48,520 bases of DNA. Source: Pseudonocardia sp. Lineage in GTDB: Bacteria > Actinomycetota > Actinomycetes > Mycobacteriales > Pseudonocardiaceae. Below, one piece after another: positions 7,097 through 15,723 of the stretch (its first letter is position 1; each line of letters begins with the position of its first letter). The notes beneath the pieces are model-generated. The model was given only the letters and a program-made list of their open reading frames with translations. It did not search any database and was not told the origin of the DNA. The stretch spans positions 1-48,520 of the forward strand of contig NZ_JAOPWR010000364.1 of assembly GCF_025965585.1 (NCBI RefSeq), in the 5' to 3' direction. Position numbers and translations under genes: made by a program.

Positions 7097-8997
7097 CGGG
7101 CCCGGGGCTGCTCGGCGCCGGCGGGGTGCTGGTGGCGGACGGTGCCATGGGCACGGTCCTGCACGCGGCGGGTCACCCGCTGGACCGGGCGCTGCCCGAG
7201 CTGAACCTGTCCGATCCCGCGCTCGTCCGCCGGATCCACGACAGCTACCTCGCCGCCGGGGTCGGGCTCGTGCAGACCAACACGTTCGGTGCGAGCCGGC
7301 TCCGGCTCGAGGACCACGGCCTTGGCGAGGACACCGTGGCGATCACGACCGCCGGCGTGCGCGTGGCCCGCGACGCGGTCGCGGACTGCGGCCGGCAGGT
7401 GCTCGTCGGCGGGTCGGTCTCGCCGGCGGTGACGGTGCAGCAGCGGCGCCGGGTGGGCGCCGCCGACCGGGAGGCGGCGCTGCGGGAGCAGATCCACGCC
7501 CTCGCCGCGGCCGGGGTCGACGTCCTCGTCCTGGAGACGTTCGGGTACCTCGACGAGCTGGTGGAGGCCGTCGGCGTGGCGGGGGAGACCGGCCTGCCCG
7601 TGATCGCGTCCGCCACCTTCGCCCCCGACGGCCGCACGTTCGGCGGCGACACCCCGCACGACGTCTGCTCGGCGGTGGCCGGCCTGCCGGTCGTCGCGCT
7701 GGGCACGAACTGCACGCTCGGCCCCCAGGGTGTCCTCGCGGTGGTGCAGGAGCTTCGCGCGCACACCGACCTACCGATCGCGGCCCAGCCCAACGCCGGC
7801 CTGCCCCGGCGGGCGGAGGGCTCGCGCTTCTCCTACGACGTCGACGCGCAGTACGTCGCCCGGTACGCGCGGCTGCTGGTGGAGGCGGGCGCCGCCGTGG
7901 TCGGCGGGTGCTGCGGCACCACCCCGGCGCACCTCGCCGCCGTCGTCAGGGCGCTGGCGACGGCCCCTGCGCGGACGGGGCCAGGGCGGGCGGGGTCAGC
8001 GCGGACGGGGCTGGGGCGGACGGGGCTGGGACGGCCGGGGGTGGGGCGGACAGCGCCGGGGCAGGCGTCGGGGGCCGACCAGCTGTCCGCCCGGCGTCAC
8101 ACCGCCGGTGGGCTGGTTCGTCCGGAGCGGGCGCGGGAGGCGTCGCGGCCGCGGTTCCGGGTGCTCGCCGAGATCGAACCGCCCGAGGCCGGGCACGTCG
8201 CGGAGGTGGTGAGCCGGGCCGCCGAGGCGTGCGGACACGGCGTCGACGCGCTGTGGGTCCCCACGGGCGACGGGCCGCGCGCCCGGCTGGGCCCGGTGAA
8301 CCTCGCCGTCCACCTGCAGCACGAGCTGGGCGTCGACACCCTGGCCAGCGTCACCACCTGGGACCGCACGATCATGGCGCTGCAGGCCGACCTGCTCGGC
8401 GCCCACGCGCTGGGCGTGCGCCGGATCGTGTGTGAGACCGGCAGCCCGCCGCTCGTGGGCGACTACCCGAACGTCGACGGCGTGTGGGACGTCGACTCGA
8501 CCGGCCTCGTCGAGCTCCTGACCGGGCTCAACGAGGGCCGCGACCGCAACGGCCTGCGCCTCGCGGGCAAGACCGCGTTCGAGATCGGCGTGCGGGTCGC
8601 CCCGGGATCCCGCGACCGGGAGGTCGAGGCGCGGCGGGCGCTGCGCAAGGTCGAGGCCGGGGCGCAGTTCCTCGTGACGCGGCCGGTGTACGACCTGGAG
8701 TCGTGGCGGCGGCTGCGCGACGCGCTCGGCGAACCCGCGCCGGTGCTGGTGTCCGTGCGGCCGCTGCGCAGCTTCGCCCAGGCCGAGTACCTCGCCCACG
8801 AGGTGCCCGACACGGAGGTCCCGACGGCCGCACTGGCGCTGCTCGAGCGGGCCGGGAACGGGGCCCCGGAGGCCGGGATCGACCTGGCGGCGGAGCTCAT
8901 AGGACAGGTGCGATCCGATGCGGAAGGCGTCGTGATCCTCCTCCCAGAGGCGGCTGCCGCCGCCGAACAGCTCGTTCTCGCGGCCGGTGGATCATGA
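7093..8997 (+). CDS. Homocysteine S-methyltransferase / methylenetetrahydrofolate reductase fusion
   Basis: A 634-residue bifunctional enzyme of YitJ-like architecture. Residues 1 to about 290 form a homocysteine S-methyltransferase barrel with the zinc ligands Cys207 (GTNCT) and Cys273-Cys274 (GGCCGTTP). Residues about 350-600 form a MetF-like barrel (LAEIEPPEAG, SVTTWDRTIMALQADLLG, GAQFLVTRPVYD). The join (about 293-325) is a Gly/Arg/Thr repeat encoded by a 15-base tandem repeat. In classic fusions MetF produces methyl-THF, but the methyl donor used by the first half here is not clear. The GTG start overlaps the pucR stop by four bases. It is the second MetF domain in the region, so the cell invests twice in methylene/methyl-THF exchange. 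Confidence 0.9.
   Translation: MTGPGLLGAGGVLVADGAMGTVLHAAGHPLDRALPELNLSDPALVRRIHDSYLAAGVGLVQTNTFGASRLRLEDHGLGEDTVAITTAGVRVARDAVADCGRQVLVGGSVSPAVTVQQRRRVGAADREAALREQIHALAAAGVDVLVLETFGYLDELVEAVGVAGETGLPVIASATFAPDGRTFGGDTPHDVCSAVAGLPVVALGTNCTLGPQGVLAVVQELRAHTDLPIAAQPNAGLPRRAEGSRFSYDVDAQYVARYARLLVEAGAAVVGGCCGTTPAHLAAVVRALATAPARTGPGRAGSARTGLGRTGLGRPGVGRTAPGQASGADQLSARRHTAGGLVRPERAREASRPRFRVLAEIEPPEAGHVAEVVSRAAEACGHGVDALWVPTGDGPRARLGPVNLAVHLQHELGVDTLASVTTWDRTIMALQADLLGAHALGVRRIVCETGSPPLVGDYPNVDGVWDVDSTGLVELLTGLNEGRDRNGLRLAGKTAFEIGVRVAPGSRDREVEARRALRKVEAGAQFLVTRPVYDLESWRRLRDALGEPAPVLVSVRPLRSFAQAEYLAHEVPDTEVPTAALALLERAGNGAPEAGIDLAAELIGQVRSDAEGVVILLPEAAAAAEQLVLAAGGS
7971..8060 (+). repeat. 15-base in-frame tandem repeat encoding the HMT-MetF linker
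   Basis: Six consecutive 15-base units, with consensus GCGGACGGGGCTGGG, lie inside the fusion gene. Two units (8001-8015 and 8016-8030) are identical and the others differ by one to five bases. They encode repeats of Arg-Thr-Gly-Leu-Gly. Because the unit is a multiple of three, copy-number changes would alter linker length without a frameshift. Confidence 0.85.
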
Positions 8998-9009
8998 CAT
9001 CGGGCCTCG

Positions 9010-9038
9010 TTGACGTGACCTAGATCACGCGCTACGTT
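9010..9038 (+). promoter_or_regulatory. Sigma-70-like promoter with an embedded CRP/GlxR-type operator
   Basis: TTGACG (9010-9015) and TACGTT (9033-9038) are separated by exactly 17 bases, a near-consensus housekeeping promoter. Within the spacer, GTGACCTAGATCAC (9015-9028) fits the actinobacterial CRP/GlxR core GTGANNTANNTCAC at every fixed base. A factor bound there would cover the spacer and block RNA polymerase, so repression is the likely outcome. It drives the 9126 gene, with a leader of about 80 bases. Confidence 0.7.
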
Positions 9039-9125
9039 CGCGGTCCGTAGCTGCGCACGCTCGTTCCGCTACGCGCTCTGGGACGTCACCGTTCGGCTGA
9101 TCCGACTCGAGGAGAGCGCACCGCC

Positions 9126-10295
9126 ATGGCTGCTTACGACCCGCGGACCGCCACCGGCCTGCCCACCGAGCCGGTCGGCTCGCTGCCCCGCCCGGCGAAG
9201 CTGCAGGAGGCCTACGCCCGGTACGACGCCGGCGAGATCGGCAAGGGCGACCTCGAGAAGCTGCAGGACGCCGCGGTCAAGGACTCCATCGAGCGCTTCG
9301 AGGCCACCGGATCGCCGATCATCTCCGACGGCGAGCAGCGCTGGTCGTCGTTCGCCACGTACCCGATCGCCGACACCCTCGCCGGCACCGGTCTCGCGCC
9401 GGGCCTCGGCCCCGGCGGCCAGTTCTTCGCGATCTTCGCCGACGGCCACGGCCGCCAGCTGCCGAAGCTGGAGTCCGGCCCGTTCCACTACAACCAGCAC
9501 GCGGCCGACACGCTGCGCAAGTCGATCCCGTTCGCCACGAAGCCGATGAAGCAGGCCGTGATCGCGCCGTCGATGCTCGCGCTGCTCTACCCGCTGAAAG
9601 ACCCGGTGGAGGGCTACTCCCGTGAGGAGTTCGAGGCGGCGCTGATCGACGAGTGCGAGCAGGACATCCGCCAGGCCTTCGCGGCCGGCGCGGTGCGCGT
9701 GTCCGTAGACTTCACCGAAGGCCGCCTCGCCACCCGCGAGGACCCCCGCAACCCCTGGACCGGTGCCGGGCTGCTGCCGCACTTCATCGAGCTGAACAAC
9801 CGGGTCATGGCGCGGTTCACGGCCGAGGAGCGCGTCAACATCGGGATCCACACATGCCCCGGCGGCGACCGCGACTCCGTCCACTCCGCTGACGTGCCCT
9901 ACAACAACCTGCTGGGCTCGATGTTCGACATCAACGCCGGCTACTTCCTCATCCAGTGCGCCAGCGAGCGCGACAAGGACCCGGTGTTCCGGTCCATCGG
10001 TGAGCACCTGCGCTCCGACGCCGACGGCGTGGTGCAGATGGCGTACATCGGGTCGACGGTCACCCAGTCACCCCGCGTCGAGTCGCCGCAGGAGATCGCC
10101 GACAACCTGATCCGGGCGGCGAACTTCATCGACAAGAACCAGATCGGCTCCACCGACGACTGCGGCTTCTCGCCCTTCTCCATCGACGAGAAGCCCAACC
10201 ACGGCTCACCCGACTACGCGCGCGACGTGGCGTTCGGGAAGATCGCGGCCCGTGTCGAGGGCTCCCGGCTCGCCGCGGAGAAGCTCGGCCTCTAG
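9126..10295 (+). CDS. Cobalamin-independent methionine synthase II family protein (MetE-like zinc alkyltransferase)
   Basis: A 389-residue single-barrel member of the MetE superfamily, distinct from the core MetE at 1359. Zinc ligand candidates are His242 and Cys244 in GIHTCPGGDRDSVHSAD and Cys346 in STDDCGFSPF; the N-terminal PTEPVGSLPRPAKL and the DGEQR stretch also fit the family. This common actinobacterial subfamily is usually annotated as methionine synthase, but its substrate is not established. Epoxyalkane:coenzyme M transferase belongs to the same superfamily, so a thiol alkyl transfer other than methionine synthesis is possible. GAGGAG lies about 11 bases before the ATG. The gene stands alone between its promoter at 9010 and a strong hairpin at 10313. 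Confidence 0.8.
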   Translation: MAAYDPRTATGLPTEPVGSLPRPAKLQEAYARYDAGEIGKGDLEKLQDAAVKDSIERFEATGSPIISDGEQRWSSFATYPIADTLAGTGLAPGLGPGGQFFAIFADGHGRQLPKLESGPFHYNQHAADTLRKSIPFATKPMKQAVIAPSMLALLYPLKDPVEGYSREEFEAALIDECEQDIRQAFAAGAVRVSVDFTEGRLATREDPRNPWTGAGLLPHFIELNNRVMARFTAEERVNIGIHTCPGGDRDSVHSADVPYNNLLGSMFDINAGYFLIQCASERDKDPVFRSIGEHLRSDADGVVQMAYIGSTVTQSPRVESPQEIADNLIRAANFIDKNQIGSTDDCGFSPFSIDEKPNHGSPDYARDVAFGKIAARVEGSRLAAEKLGL

Positions 10296-10312
10296 CTGCG
10301 AGTGCGGATGAC

Positions 10313-10344
10313 GGCGCCCGGCTGGGGACTTCTCGCCGGGCGCC
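10313..10344 (+). terminator. Strong hairpin terminator after the MetE-like gene
   Basis: GGCGCCCGGC (10313-10322) pairs perfectly with GCCGGGCGCC (10335-10344) over ten bases around a 12-base loop, 18 bases past the stop codon. There is no T-run, as is common for intrinsic terminators in GC-rich actinobacteria. Confidence 0.65.
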
Positions 10345-10596
10345 GCCGCATGTGCCCTCGCCCCCCGGACCCGATCGGTGCGCGGGGCCCTGCACCCCCG
10401 ACGCCGGAACCGGAGCGGTCACGCGAGGCGTGAGCGCCGGCGACCGCACGAACAGGTGACCACCCCGACCACGAAGGGGTGGGGCTGTGGACACGGCTTG
10501 CCGAACGGGGACGAAGATCGGCCAGCGGTCGCCCGCTCCGGACGGCCGGTACGGTGCGGGGAGTTGTCGGAGTGGACGTCGAGTGAGGATGCGCAG
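10345..10596. other. Intergenic region upstream of the SDR gene
   Basis: No convincing gene lies in these 252 bases. Two small inverted repeats are visible: TCACGC-GAG-GCGTGA at 10419-10433 and CCACCCC/GGGGTGG at 10460-10482 (7-base stem). A -10-like TACGGT near 10551 would give a leader of about 35 bases to the SDR start at 10597. Their function is not clear. Confidence 0.4.
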
Positions 10597-11361
10597 ATGA
10601 CGGAGAACGTGCCCCAGCGGGTGGCCATCGTGACCGGGGCGGCCCGGGGGATCGGCGCGGCCACCGCGCTCCGGCTGGCCTCGGACGGCCTCGCGGTCGC
10701 CGTGATCGATCTCGAGGAGTCCGCGGCCAAGGGCACCGTCGAGGCGATCGAGGCCGCGGGTGGCACGGCCGTCGCCGTCGGCGCCGACGTCTCCGACGCC
10801 GCTCAGGTCGAGGCGGCCGTCGCCCGCGTGGCCGACGAGCTGGGCGCCCCCACGGTGCTGATCAACAACGCCGGCGTGACGCGCGACAACCTGTTGTTCA
10901 AGATGACCGAGACCGACTGGGACACGGTCATGGGCGTGCACCTCAAGGGCTCGTTCCTGATGGCGAAGACGGTGCAGAAGCACATGGTCAGCGCCAAGTG
11001 GGGCCGGATCGTCAACCTGTCGTCCACCTCGGCGCTGGGCAACCGCGGCCAGTCCAACTACTCCACGGCCAAGGCCGGCCTGCAGGGCTTCACGAAGACC
11101 CTCGCGATCGAGCTGGGCAAGTTCGGCGTCACGGCCAACTGCATCGCGCCCGGGTTCATCGTCAGCGACATGACCAAGGCCACGGCCGAGCGCATCGGCG
11201 AGGACTGGGACACCTACGTCGCCGTGCGCGCCGCGCAGATCCCCGTGGCGCGGCCCGGCCAGGTCGAGGACATCGCGCACACGGTGTCGTTCTTCGTGAG
11301 CGAGGGCGCCGGGTTCGTGTCCGGCCAGGTGATCTACGTGGCGGGCGGCCCGAAGGCCTGA
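10597..11361 (+). CDS. Short-chain dehydrogenase/reductase, FabG-like (3-oxoacyl reductase type)
   Basis: A 254-residue classical SDR with the cofactor motif TGAARGIG (residues 13-20), NNAG at 90-93 and the catalytic Ser142, Tyr155 and Lys159 (YSTAK). The C-terminal half has the PG(F)I-type loop and ends GGPKA. It resembles 3-oxoacyl-ACP/CoA reductases, but SDR substrates cannot be assigned from these motifs. ATG 10597 is preferred over upstream in-frame codons because a GAGG lies about 8 bases before it and homology starts at once. It is followed after 17 bases by the DUF4032 gene, which appears to have its own promoter. Confidence 0.85.
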   Translation: MTENVPQRVAIVTGAARGIGAATALRLASDGLAVAVIDLEESAAKGTVEAIEAAGGTAVAVGADVSDAAQVEAAVARVADELGAPTVLINNAGVTRDNLLFKMTETDWDTVMGVHLKGSFLMAKTVQKHMVSAKWGRIVNLSSTSALGNRGQSNYSTAKAGLQGFTKTLAIELGKFGVTANCIAPGFIVSDMTKATAERIGEDWDTYVAVRAAQIPVARPGQVEDIAHTVSFFVSEGAGFVSGQVIYVAGGPKA

Positions 11362-11378
11362 CGGCGGTACTCTCCCGC

Positions 11379-12623
11379 GTGCGTTTCATCTTCCGTCCCC
11401 CCGCGGCCCGGGCGGCCGGCCTGCTGTCGCTGCCCTGGGAGCAACCGCTCGAGGAGTGGAAGGACGACCGCCTCCTGGAGCTGGCCCACCGCGGCATCTC
11501 GCGGCACGTCGTCCGGTTCGTCGAGGTCGACGGCCTGGTCTACGCGCTGAAGGAGATCGACGAGCGGCTCGCCCGGCGGGAGTACCGCCTGCTGGGCGAG
11601 CTCGAGGCGATGGGGATGCCGGCGGTCTCGGTGCTCGGCGTGTGCGTGGAGCGGCCCCCGGCGCAGGGTCACGAGCAGGACGCGGTGCTCGTCACCCGGT
11701 TCCTCGACTACTCGATGTCCTACCGCTACGTCTTCTCCCACGGCCACACCACGCGGGCCACCGACCAGCTGGTGGACGCGATGGTGGAGCTGCTCGCCCG
11801 GCTGCACCTGGCGGGCCTGTTCTGGGGCGACTGCTCGCTGTCGAACACGCTGTTCCGGCCGGACGCGGGCAGCATCGCCGCGTACCTCGTCGACGCCGAG
11901 ACGGCCGAGATGCACCCGTCGCTGAGCGACGGACAGCGGCGCTTCGACATCGACTACGCCGCAGAGCGGGTCGGCGGGGAGCTGTTCGACCTGCAGTACG
12001 GCGGGCTGCTGCCCGACGACGTCGACCCCGTCGAGATCGCGGCCGAGATCCCGCGGCGCTACGCGGCGCTGTGGGAGGAGCTGACCCGCGAGGAGCTGCT
12101 GCAGCCCGACGAGCAGCGCTACCGCATCGCCGAGCGGGTGGATCGGATCAACGAGCTCGGGTTCGACGTCGACGAGATCGAGCTGAGCACCACCGAGGAG
12201 GGCACGCGGATGCGCGTGCACACCCAGGTGGCCGAGGTCGGACGGCACCGGATGAAGCTGTTCGCGCTGACCGGGCTGGAGGTCACCGAGAACCAGGCCC
12301 GCCGCCTGCTCAACGACGTGGTGAGCTATCGCGCCTACCTGGAGCAGAAGGAGGGCCGCGCCGTCCCCGAGACCGTGGCCGCGCACCGGTGGCGCGCCGA
12401 GGTCTTCGACCGCGTGATGGCGATGGTGCCCGAGGACCTCGACGACCGGCTCGCCCCTGCGGAGGTGTTCCACGAGATCCTGGAGCACCGCTGGTTCCTG
12501 TCCGAGCAGGAGGGCCGTGACGTGGGCACGACGGCGGCCGCCCGCTCGTACGTCGGGAGGATTCTGCCCGCCACCCCCGCGACGCTCACGGTGCTGCCCG
12601 ACATCCCGGGCGCACCCAGCTGA
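11379..12623 (+). CDS. DUF4032 protein with a kinase-like (Kdo/WaaP type) domain
   Basis: A 414-residue cytoplasmic protein. The N-terminal half carries protein-kinase-like features: a Lys in VYALKEID, a catalytic-loop-like GLFWGDCSLSNTLF and an acidic metal-site-like YLVDAETAEM. The C-terminal half (about 250-400) is the DUF4032 part, with LEHRWFLSEQEGRDVG near the end. The family is widespread in actinobacteria and its function is unknown. The GTG at 11379 has no ribosome site but lies five bases after TACTCT (11368-11373), which suggests a leaderless transcript starting within the SDR-DUF4032 gap. It converges on the lipoprotein gene with only 16 bases between the stops. Confidence 0.8.
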   Translation: MRFIFRPPAARAAGLLSLPWEQPLEEWKDDRLLELAHRGISRHVVRFVEVDGLVYALKEIDERLARREYRLLGELEAMGMPAVSVLGVCVERPPAQGHEQDAVLVTRFLDYSMSYRYVFSHGHTTRATDQLVDAMVELLARLHLAGLFWGDCSLSNTLFRPDAGSIAAYLVDAETAEMHPSLSDGQRRFDIDYAAERVGGELFDLQYGGLLPDDVDPVEIAAEIPRRYAALWEELTREELLQPDEQRYRIAERVDRINELGFDVDEIELSTTEEGTRMRVHTQVAEVGRHRMKLFALTGLEVTENQARRLLNDVVSYRAYLEQKEGRAVPETVAAHRWRAEVFDRVMAMVPEDLDDRLAPAEVFHEILEHRWFLSEQEGRDVGTTAAARSYVGRILPATPATLTVLPDIPGAPS

Positions 12624-12639
12624 TCCGACCCGGGCCGGC

Positions 12640-13983
12640 TCACTCGCTGCGGTCGGTGATCGTCGAGCTCCAGGCCGGGATCGGGGCGGTGCCGTCGGCG
12701 ACGGTGACCGCGCCGCCTGTGGGGTTCACGACGAGCGCGGCGCCGCCCTCGCGGAACGCCAGCAGCGGCGTGGTGGTGGAGTACCCGATCTCGACGTCGC
12801 CCTTGGAGAGGCGGGGTTCGAGCCACTGCCAGGCCGCGGTGAGCGGGGTGGGCTGCCCGCCGCCGGACGAGGTGGCGTCGGTCCACAGCGCGCCGTAGCC
12901 GAGGTCCTTGCTGCCGGTGCGGCCCTGAGGCCCCCACAGCAGCGCGGCCGAGGCACCGGACTGCGCGAACGCGGCGACGGCGGCGAGGGTGGCCGCGGCG
13001 CTGGCCGGGCTCGTGGACGCACCGTTCTGACCGGCGGGGAGATTCGGGTAGAACTCCGACCACCAGATCGGCAGGTCGGTCTGCTGCCGGATCCAGGCGT
13101 CGAGGTCGGCGAACTTCTGCGCGCCCTCCCGGAGCGACGTGGGCGGTGTCCTCTGGCGGGTCGCGGTGCCCCCGTCGACCGCGATGAAGTCGGCACCGAC
13201 CTTGTTGGCGAGCCAGTAGGTGATGACGTCGAGCGCGCGCTGGTCGGCCACCCCCCACGGGCCGCTGACGTCGGACCCGTTGGCCTGGCCGGGGTCGAGG
13301 CTGGTCAGCACGATGTAGGGCCCGCCGACCTGGACGTCGGGGCGCACGGCCTTCACCGCCGTGTAGACCTTGTTGTAGAAGGCGGTGTAGTCCTCGTAGC
13401 CCCAGCGGTTCCGGTCGTCGTCGTAGAAGCCCTTGAGCTCGTTCCACACCTGCACGCGCTCGATCTGCGGGTAGCGCTCCACGGCCGCGGCGGCGAGCGC
13501 GGCGAAGTCGTCGTAGTGGTCGGGGGTGGGGGCGACCTCGATCTTCGACCAGTCGGTCTGCCCCGCTGCGCCGCCCTTCATCCAGTCCGGCGAGCAGCAG
13601 AGGGTGAGGACGGTGTGCCCGCCGGTGTCCTTCACGAGCTTCATGCGCGTGTCGAGGCTCGACCACTCGAAGTCCCCGGGCGAGGGCTCGGGGTTGAGCG
13701 TGCCGAAGCCCATGAGGTGAACGTTCTGCCAGTAGGCGCCGTCGGCCGACAGGATGGCCTCGCCGCGCTGCCGGGCCGCGGCGGGTTCCTCGGGGTCCAG
13801 GCTGGACTGGGTGTGGCTGACACCGAGATCCAGCGGTGCGGCCTGCTTCTGCCAGCTCCACGCCCCGGACAGCGCCTGTTGCGCAGAGGCGGCGACCGAC
13901 TGCGGGGTGGGGGCGGCGGAGCAGGCTGCGGCGGCGAGGACAACCACCGCGAGCACTGCGGCGAGGACGCGGTGATCACGCAC
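12640..13983 (-). CDS. Secreted lipoprotein with a glycoside-hydrolase (GH39/clan A-like) domain
   Basis: The 447-residue precursor has a short basic N-terminus, a hydrophobic run and the lipobox LAAAAC with Cys21, so it is probably anchored outside the membrane. The rest looks like a clan-A (beta/alpha)8 glycosidase: VQVWNELKGF supplies a candidate acid/base Glu182 after Asn181, and PIWWSEFYPN supplies a candidate nucleophile Glu310. Spacing is as in GH39 xylosidase-like enzymes. The substrate is unknown. The start ATG lies nine bases after the end of the cydC stop region on the same strand, so it might be read through from the cyd operon, although function does not connect them. Confidence 0.75.
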   Translation of the reverse strand: MRDHRVLAAVLAVVVLAAAACSAAPTPQSVAASAQQALSGAWSWQKQAAPLDLGVSHTQSSLDPEEPAAARQRGEAILSADGAYWQNVHLMGFGTLNPEPSPGDFEWSSLDTRMKLVKDTGGHTVLTLCCSPDWMKGGAAGQTDWSKIEVAPTPDHYDDFAALAAAAVERYPQIERVQVWNELKGFYDDDRNRWGYEDYTAFYNKVYTAVKAVRPDVQVGGPYIVLTSLDPGQANGSDVSGPWGVADQRALDVITYWLANKVGADFIAVDGGTATRQRTPPTSLREGAQKFADLDAWIRQQTDLPIWWSEFYPNLPAGQNGASTSPASAAATLAAVAAFAQSGASAALLWGPQGRTGSKDLGYGALWTDATSSGGGQPTPLTAAWQWLEPRLSKGDVEIGYSTTTPLLAFREGGAALVVNPTGGAVTVADGTAPIPAWSSTITDRSE

Positions 13984-13992
13984 GGGCGGACC

Positions 13993-15723
13993 TTAGCGGG
14001 ATGCCGCCGACACGGAAGTGAGGTACCAGCCGGGCCGTTCCCGCAGCTCGGCGTCGGTGCCGCGCTGTGCCACGCGCCCGTCCAGGACGACGACCACCTC
14101 GTCGAGCCGGTCGAGGCCGGCGAGATCGTGCGTGACCAGGAGCATGGAGCGGCCCTGCGTGGCGGTGAGGAGATCGTCGAGCACGGCGTCGCGGGTGTTC
14201 GGGTCGAGGTGGGTCGTCGGCTCGTCGAGCACGAGGACGCGCGGGTCGGTGAGCAGGGCCCGGGCCAGTGCGAGGCGCTGGCGCATCCCGCCCGACAGCC
14301 GCGCCCCGTGCGCGCCGACCTCCTCCTCCAGGCCGGTGCTCCCCATTCCGACCCGGCGCAGGACCTCGCGCAGCGCCGCGTCGTCGGTGGGGGTGCCGTC
14401 GGCGGTGTCGGGGCGGGCGAGGCGCAGGTTCTCCCGCACGGTGCTCGCGAAGATGTGCGGGTCCTGCGGTACGCCGCTGACCCACGCGCGGACCTCGTAG
14501 GGCTCACGGGTCGTGAGGTCGACACCGTCGAGGTGCACGGTGCCCCCGCCGGGGTCGCGGAACCGGAACAGGACGTCGACCAGCGTGCTCTTGCCCGACC
14601 CGCTGGGCCCGACCACCGCGATCCGCCGGCCGGGAGCGAGGTCGAGGTCGAGCCCGTCGAGGGCCCAGGGCTCGTCCGGGCCGTAGCGGACGCGCAGGTC
14701 GCGCAGGTGCAGGCCGGCGTCCGTGGGACCGGCCTGGGGGGCGGCGCGGACGGTGACCGCGGGCGGGGTGTCCAGGACGTCGAACAGCCGCGTCCCCGAC
14801 GCCCGCACCGCTCCCAGCCGAGCTGCGGCGGCAGGCAGCGGCGCCACGATCTCGAATGCGGCCAGCGCCGTCAGCACGAGCACGGCGAGCGGGACCGTGC
14901 CGAGGGCTCCGGAGTCCACGGCGGCCACGCCGGCGAGCAGCGTCGCCCACAGCGTCAGGCCCGCGACCAGCGCGGACGCGCCTGCCCCGAGCCCGAGCAG
15001 CCCGGCGTCCCGGCGGGCGACGCGGGCCAGTTCGGCGTCGGCCGCGTCGATGCGGGCCACCGCACGGGGCATCGCCCCGTAGGCGACGAGGTCGGGCGCG
15101 CCGTGCAGGGTGTCGACGAGCGCGGTGGAGAGAGCGGCGGTGGCCGCGGCCCGACGCCGTCCGGGCCGACGTCCGGCGGCCGCGGCGGCGAACGGGACGG
15201 CGAGCCCGCCCAGCAGCAGACCCGTGGCCAGCACGATCCCGCCGGGCACCAGCACGGCGGTGGACAGCGTGACGACGCCGGCCCCGACGACGAGCGCGGC
15301 GAGCGGCGGGGTGAGGCCGCGGATGAGCAGGTCCTGGGTGGCGTCGGTGTCGCCCACCAGCCGTGTGACGAGGTCGCCGGAGCGGAACCGGTGGATCGGC
15401 TCGGTGCGGGCCAGGCGCGTGTACACCCGGTCGCGGACGTCGGCGAGCGTGCGCAGGGCGGCGTCGTGGGTGACGAGCCGCTCCAGGTAGCGCGCCACCC
15501 CGCGGGTCACACCCAGGGCCCGGGTCGCCACGACGGCCACGCTCAGCGCCGTTATTGACGGGTGGCCCGCGGCGGTGGCGATGAGCCAGGCGGCGGCGGC
15601 GAGCAGCGCCACGGCCGAGCCGGTGGCGACGGCGCCGGCGAGGACGCCGAGCGCGAAGCGGGCGCCGCGCGGCCGGGCGAGCGCGAGCATCCGCCGGAGG
15701 GGGTCGTGCCTGGGCGCCGTCAT
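13993..15723 (-). CDS. cydC: ABC transporter CydC (thiol reductant exporter subunit)
   Basis: A 576-residue half-transporter with an N-terminal six-helix membrane domain (about residues 20-310) and a C-terminal ATPase domain holding Walker A GPSGSGKST, signature LSGGMRQRLALARALL, Walker B VLVLDEPT and the H-loop THDLAG. With CydD it forms the heterodimer that exports cysteine or glutathione-type thiols and is needed to assemble cytochrome bd. The ATG at 15723 overlaps the cydD stop (ATGA). It is the last gene of the cydABDC operon. Confidence 0.92.
   Translation of the reverse strand: MTAPRHDPLRRMLALARPRGARFALGVLAGAVATGSAVALLAAAAWLIATAAGHPSITALSVAVVATRALGVTRGVARYLERLVTHDAALRTLADVRDRVYTRLARTEPIHRFRSGDLVTRLVGDTDATQDLLIRGLTPPLAALVVGAGVVTLSTAVLVPGGIVLATGLLLGGLAVPFAAAAAGRRPGRRRAAATAALSTALVDTLHGAPDLVAYGAMPRAVARIDAADAELARVARRDAGLLGLGAGASALVAGLTLWATLLAGVAAVDSGALGTVPLAVLVLTALAAFEIVAPLPAAAARLGAVRASGTRLFDVLDTPPAVTVRAAPQAGPTDAGLHLRDLRVRYGPDEPWALDGLDLDLAPGRRIAVVGPSGSGKSTLVDVLFRFRDPGGGTVHLDGVDLTTREPYEVRAWVSGVPQDPHIFASTVRENLRLARPDTADGTPTDDAALREVLRRVGMGSTGLEEEVGAHGARLSGGMRQRLALARALLTDPRVLVLDEPTTHLDPNTRDAVLDDLLTATQGRSMLLVTHDLAGLDRLDEVVVVLDGRVAQRGTDAELRERPGWYLTSVSAASR

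Noticed and set aside
9126-10295. Epoxyalkane:coenzyme M transferase
   Set aside because: It is the same superfamily and zinc motif, but no coenzyme M biosynthesis, 2-ketopropyl-CoM reductase or monooxygenase gene is nearby, and the HTCPGGDRDS motif is typical of a broad actinobacterial subfamily. Kept only as an alternative.
10597-11361. Hydroxypropyl-CoM dehydrogenase (XecD/E) linked to the upstream MetE-like gene
   Set aside because: A strong terminator separates the two genes, and SDR motifs alone do not support this.
12517-15558. Very long open frames antisense to known genes (for example 1013 codons here and 991 codons at 5460-8435)
   Set aside because: They are high-GC shadow frames opposite, or out of frame with, cydC, the lipoprotein, pucR and the fusion gene. 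They are rich in Arg, Pro, Gly and Ala and show no domain motifs.
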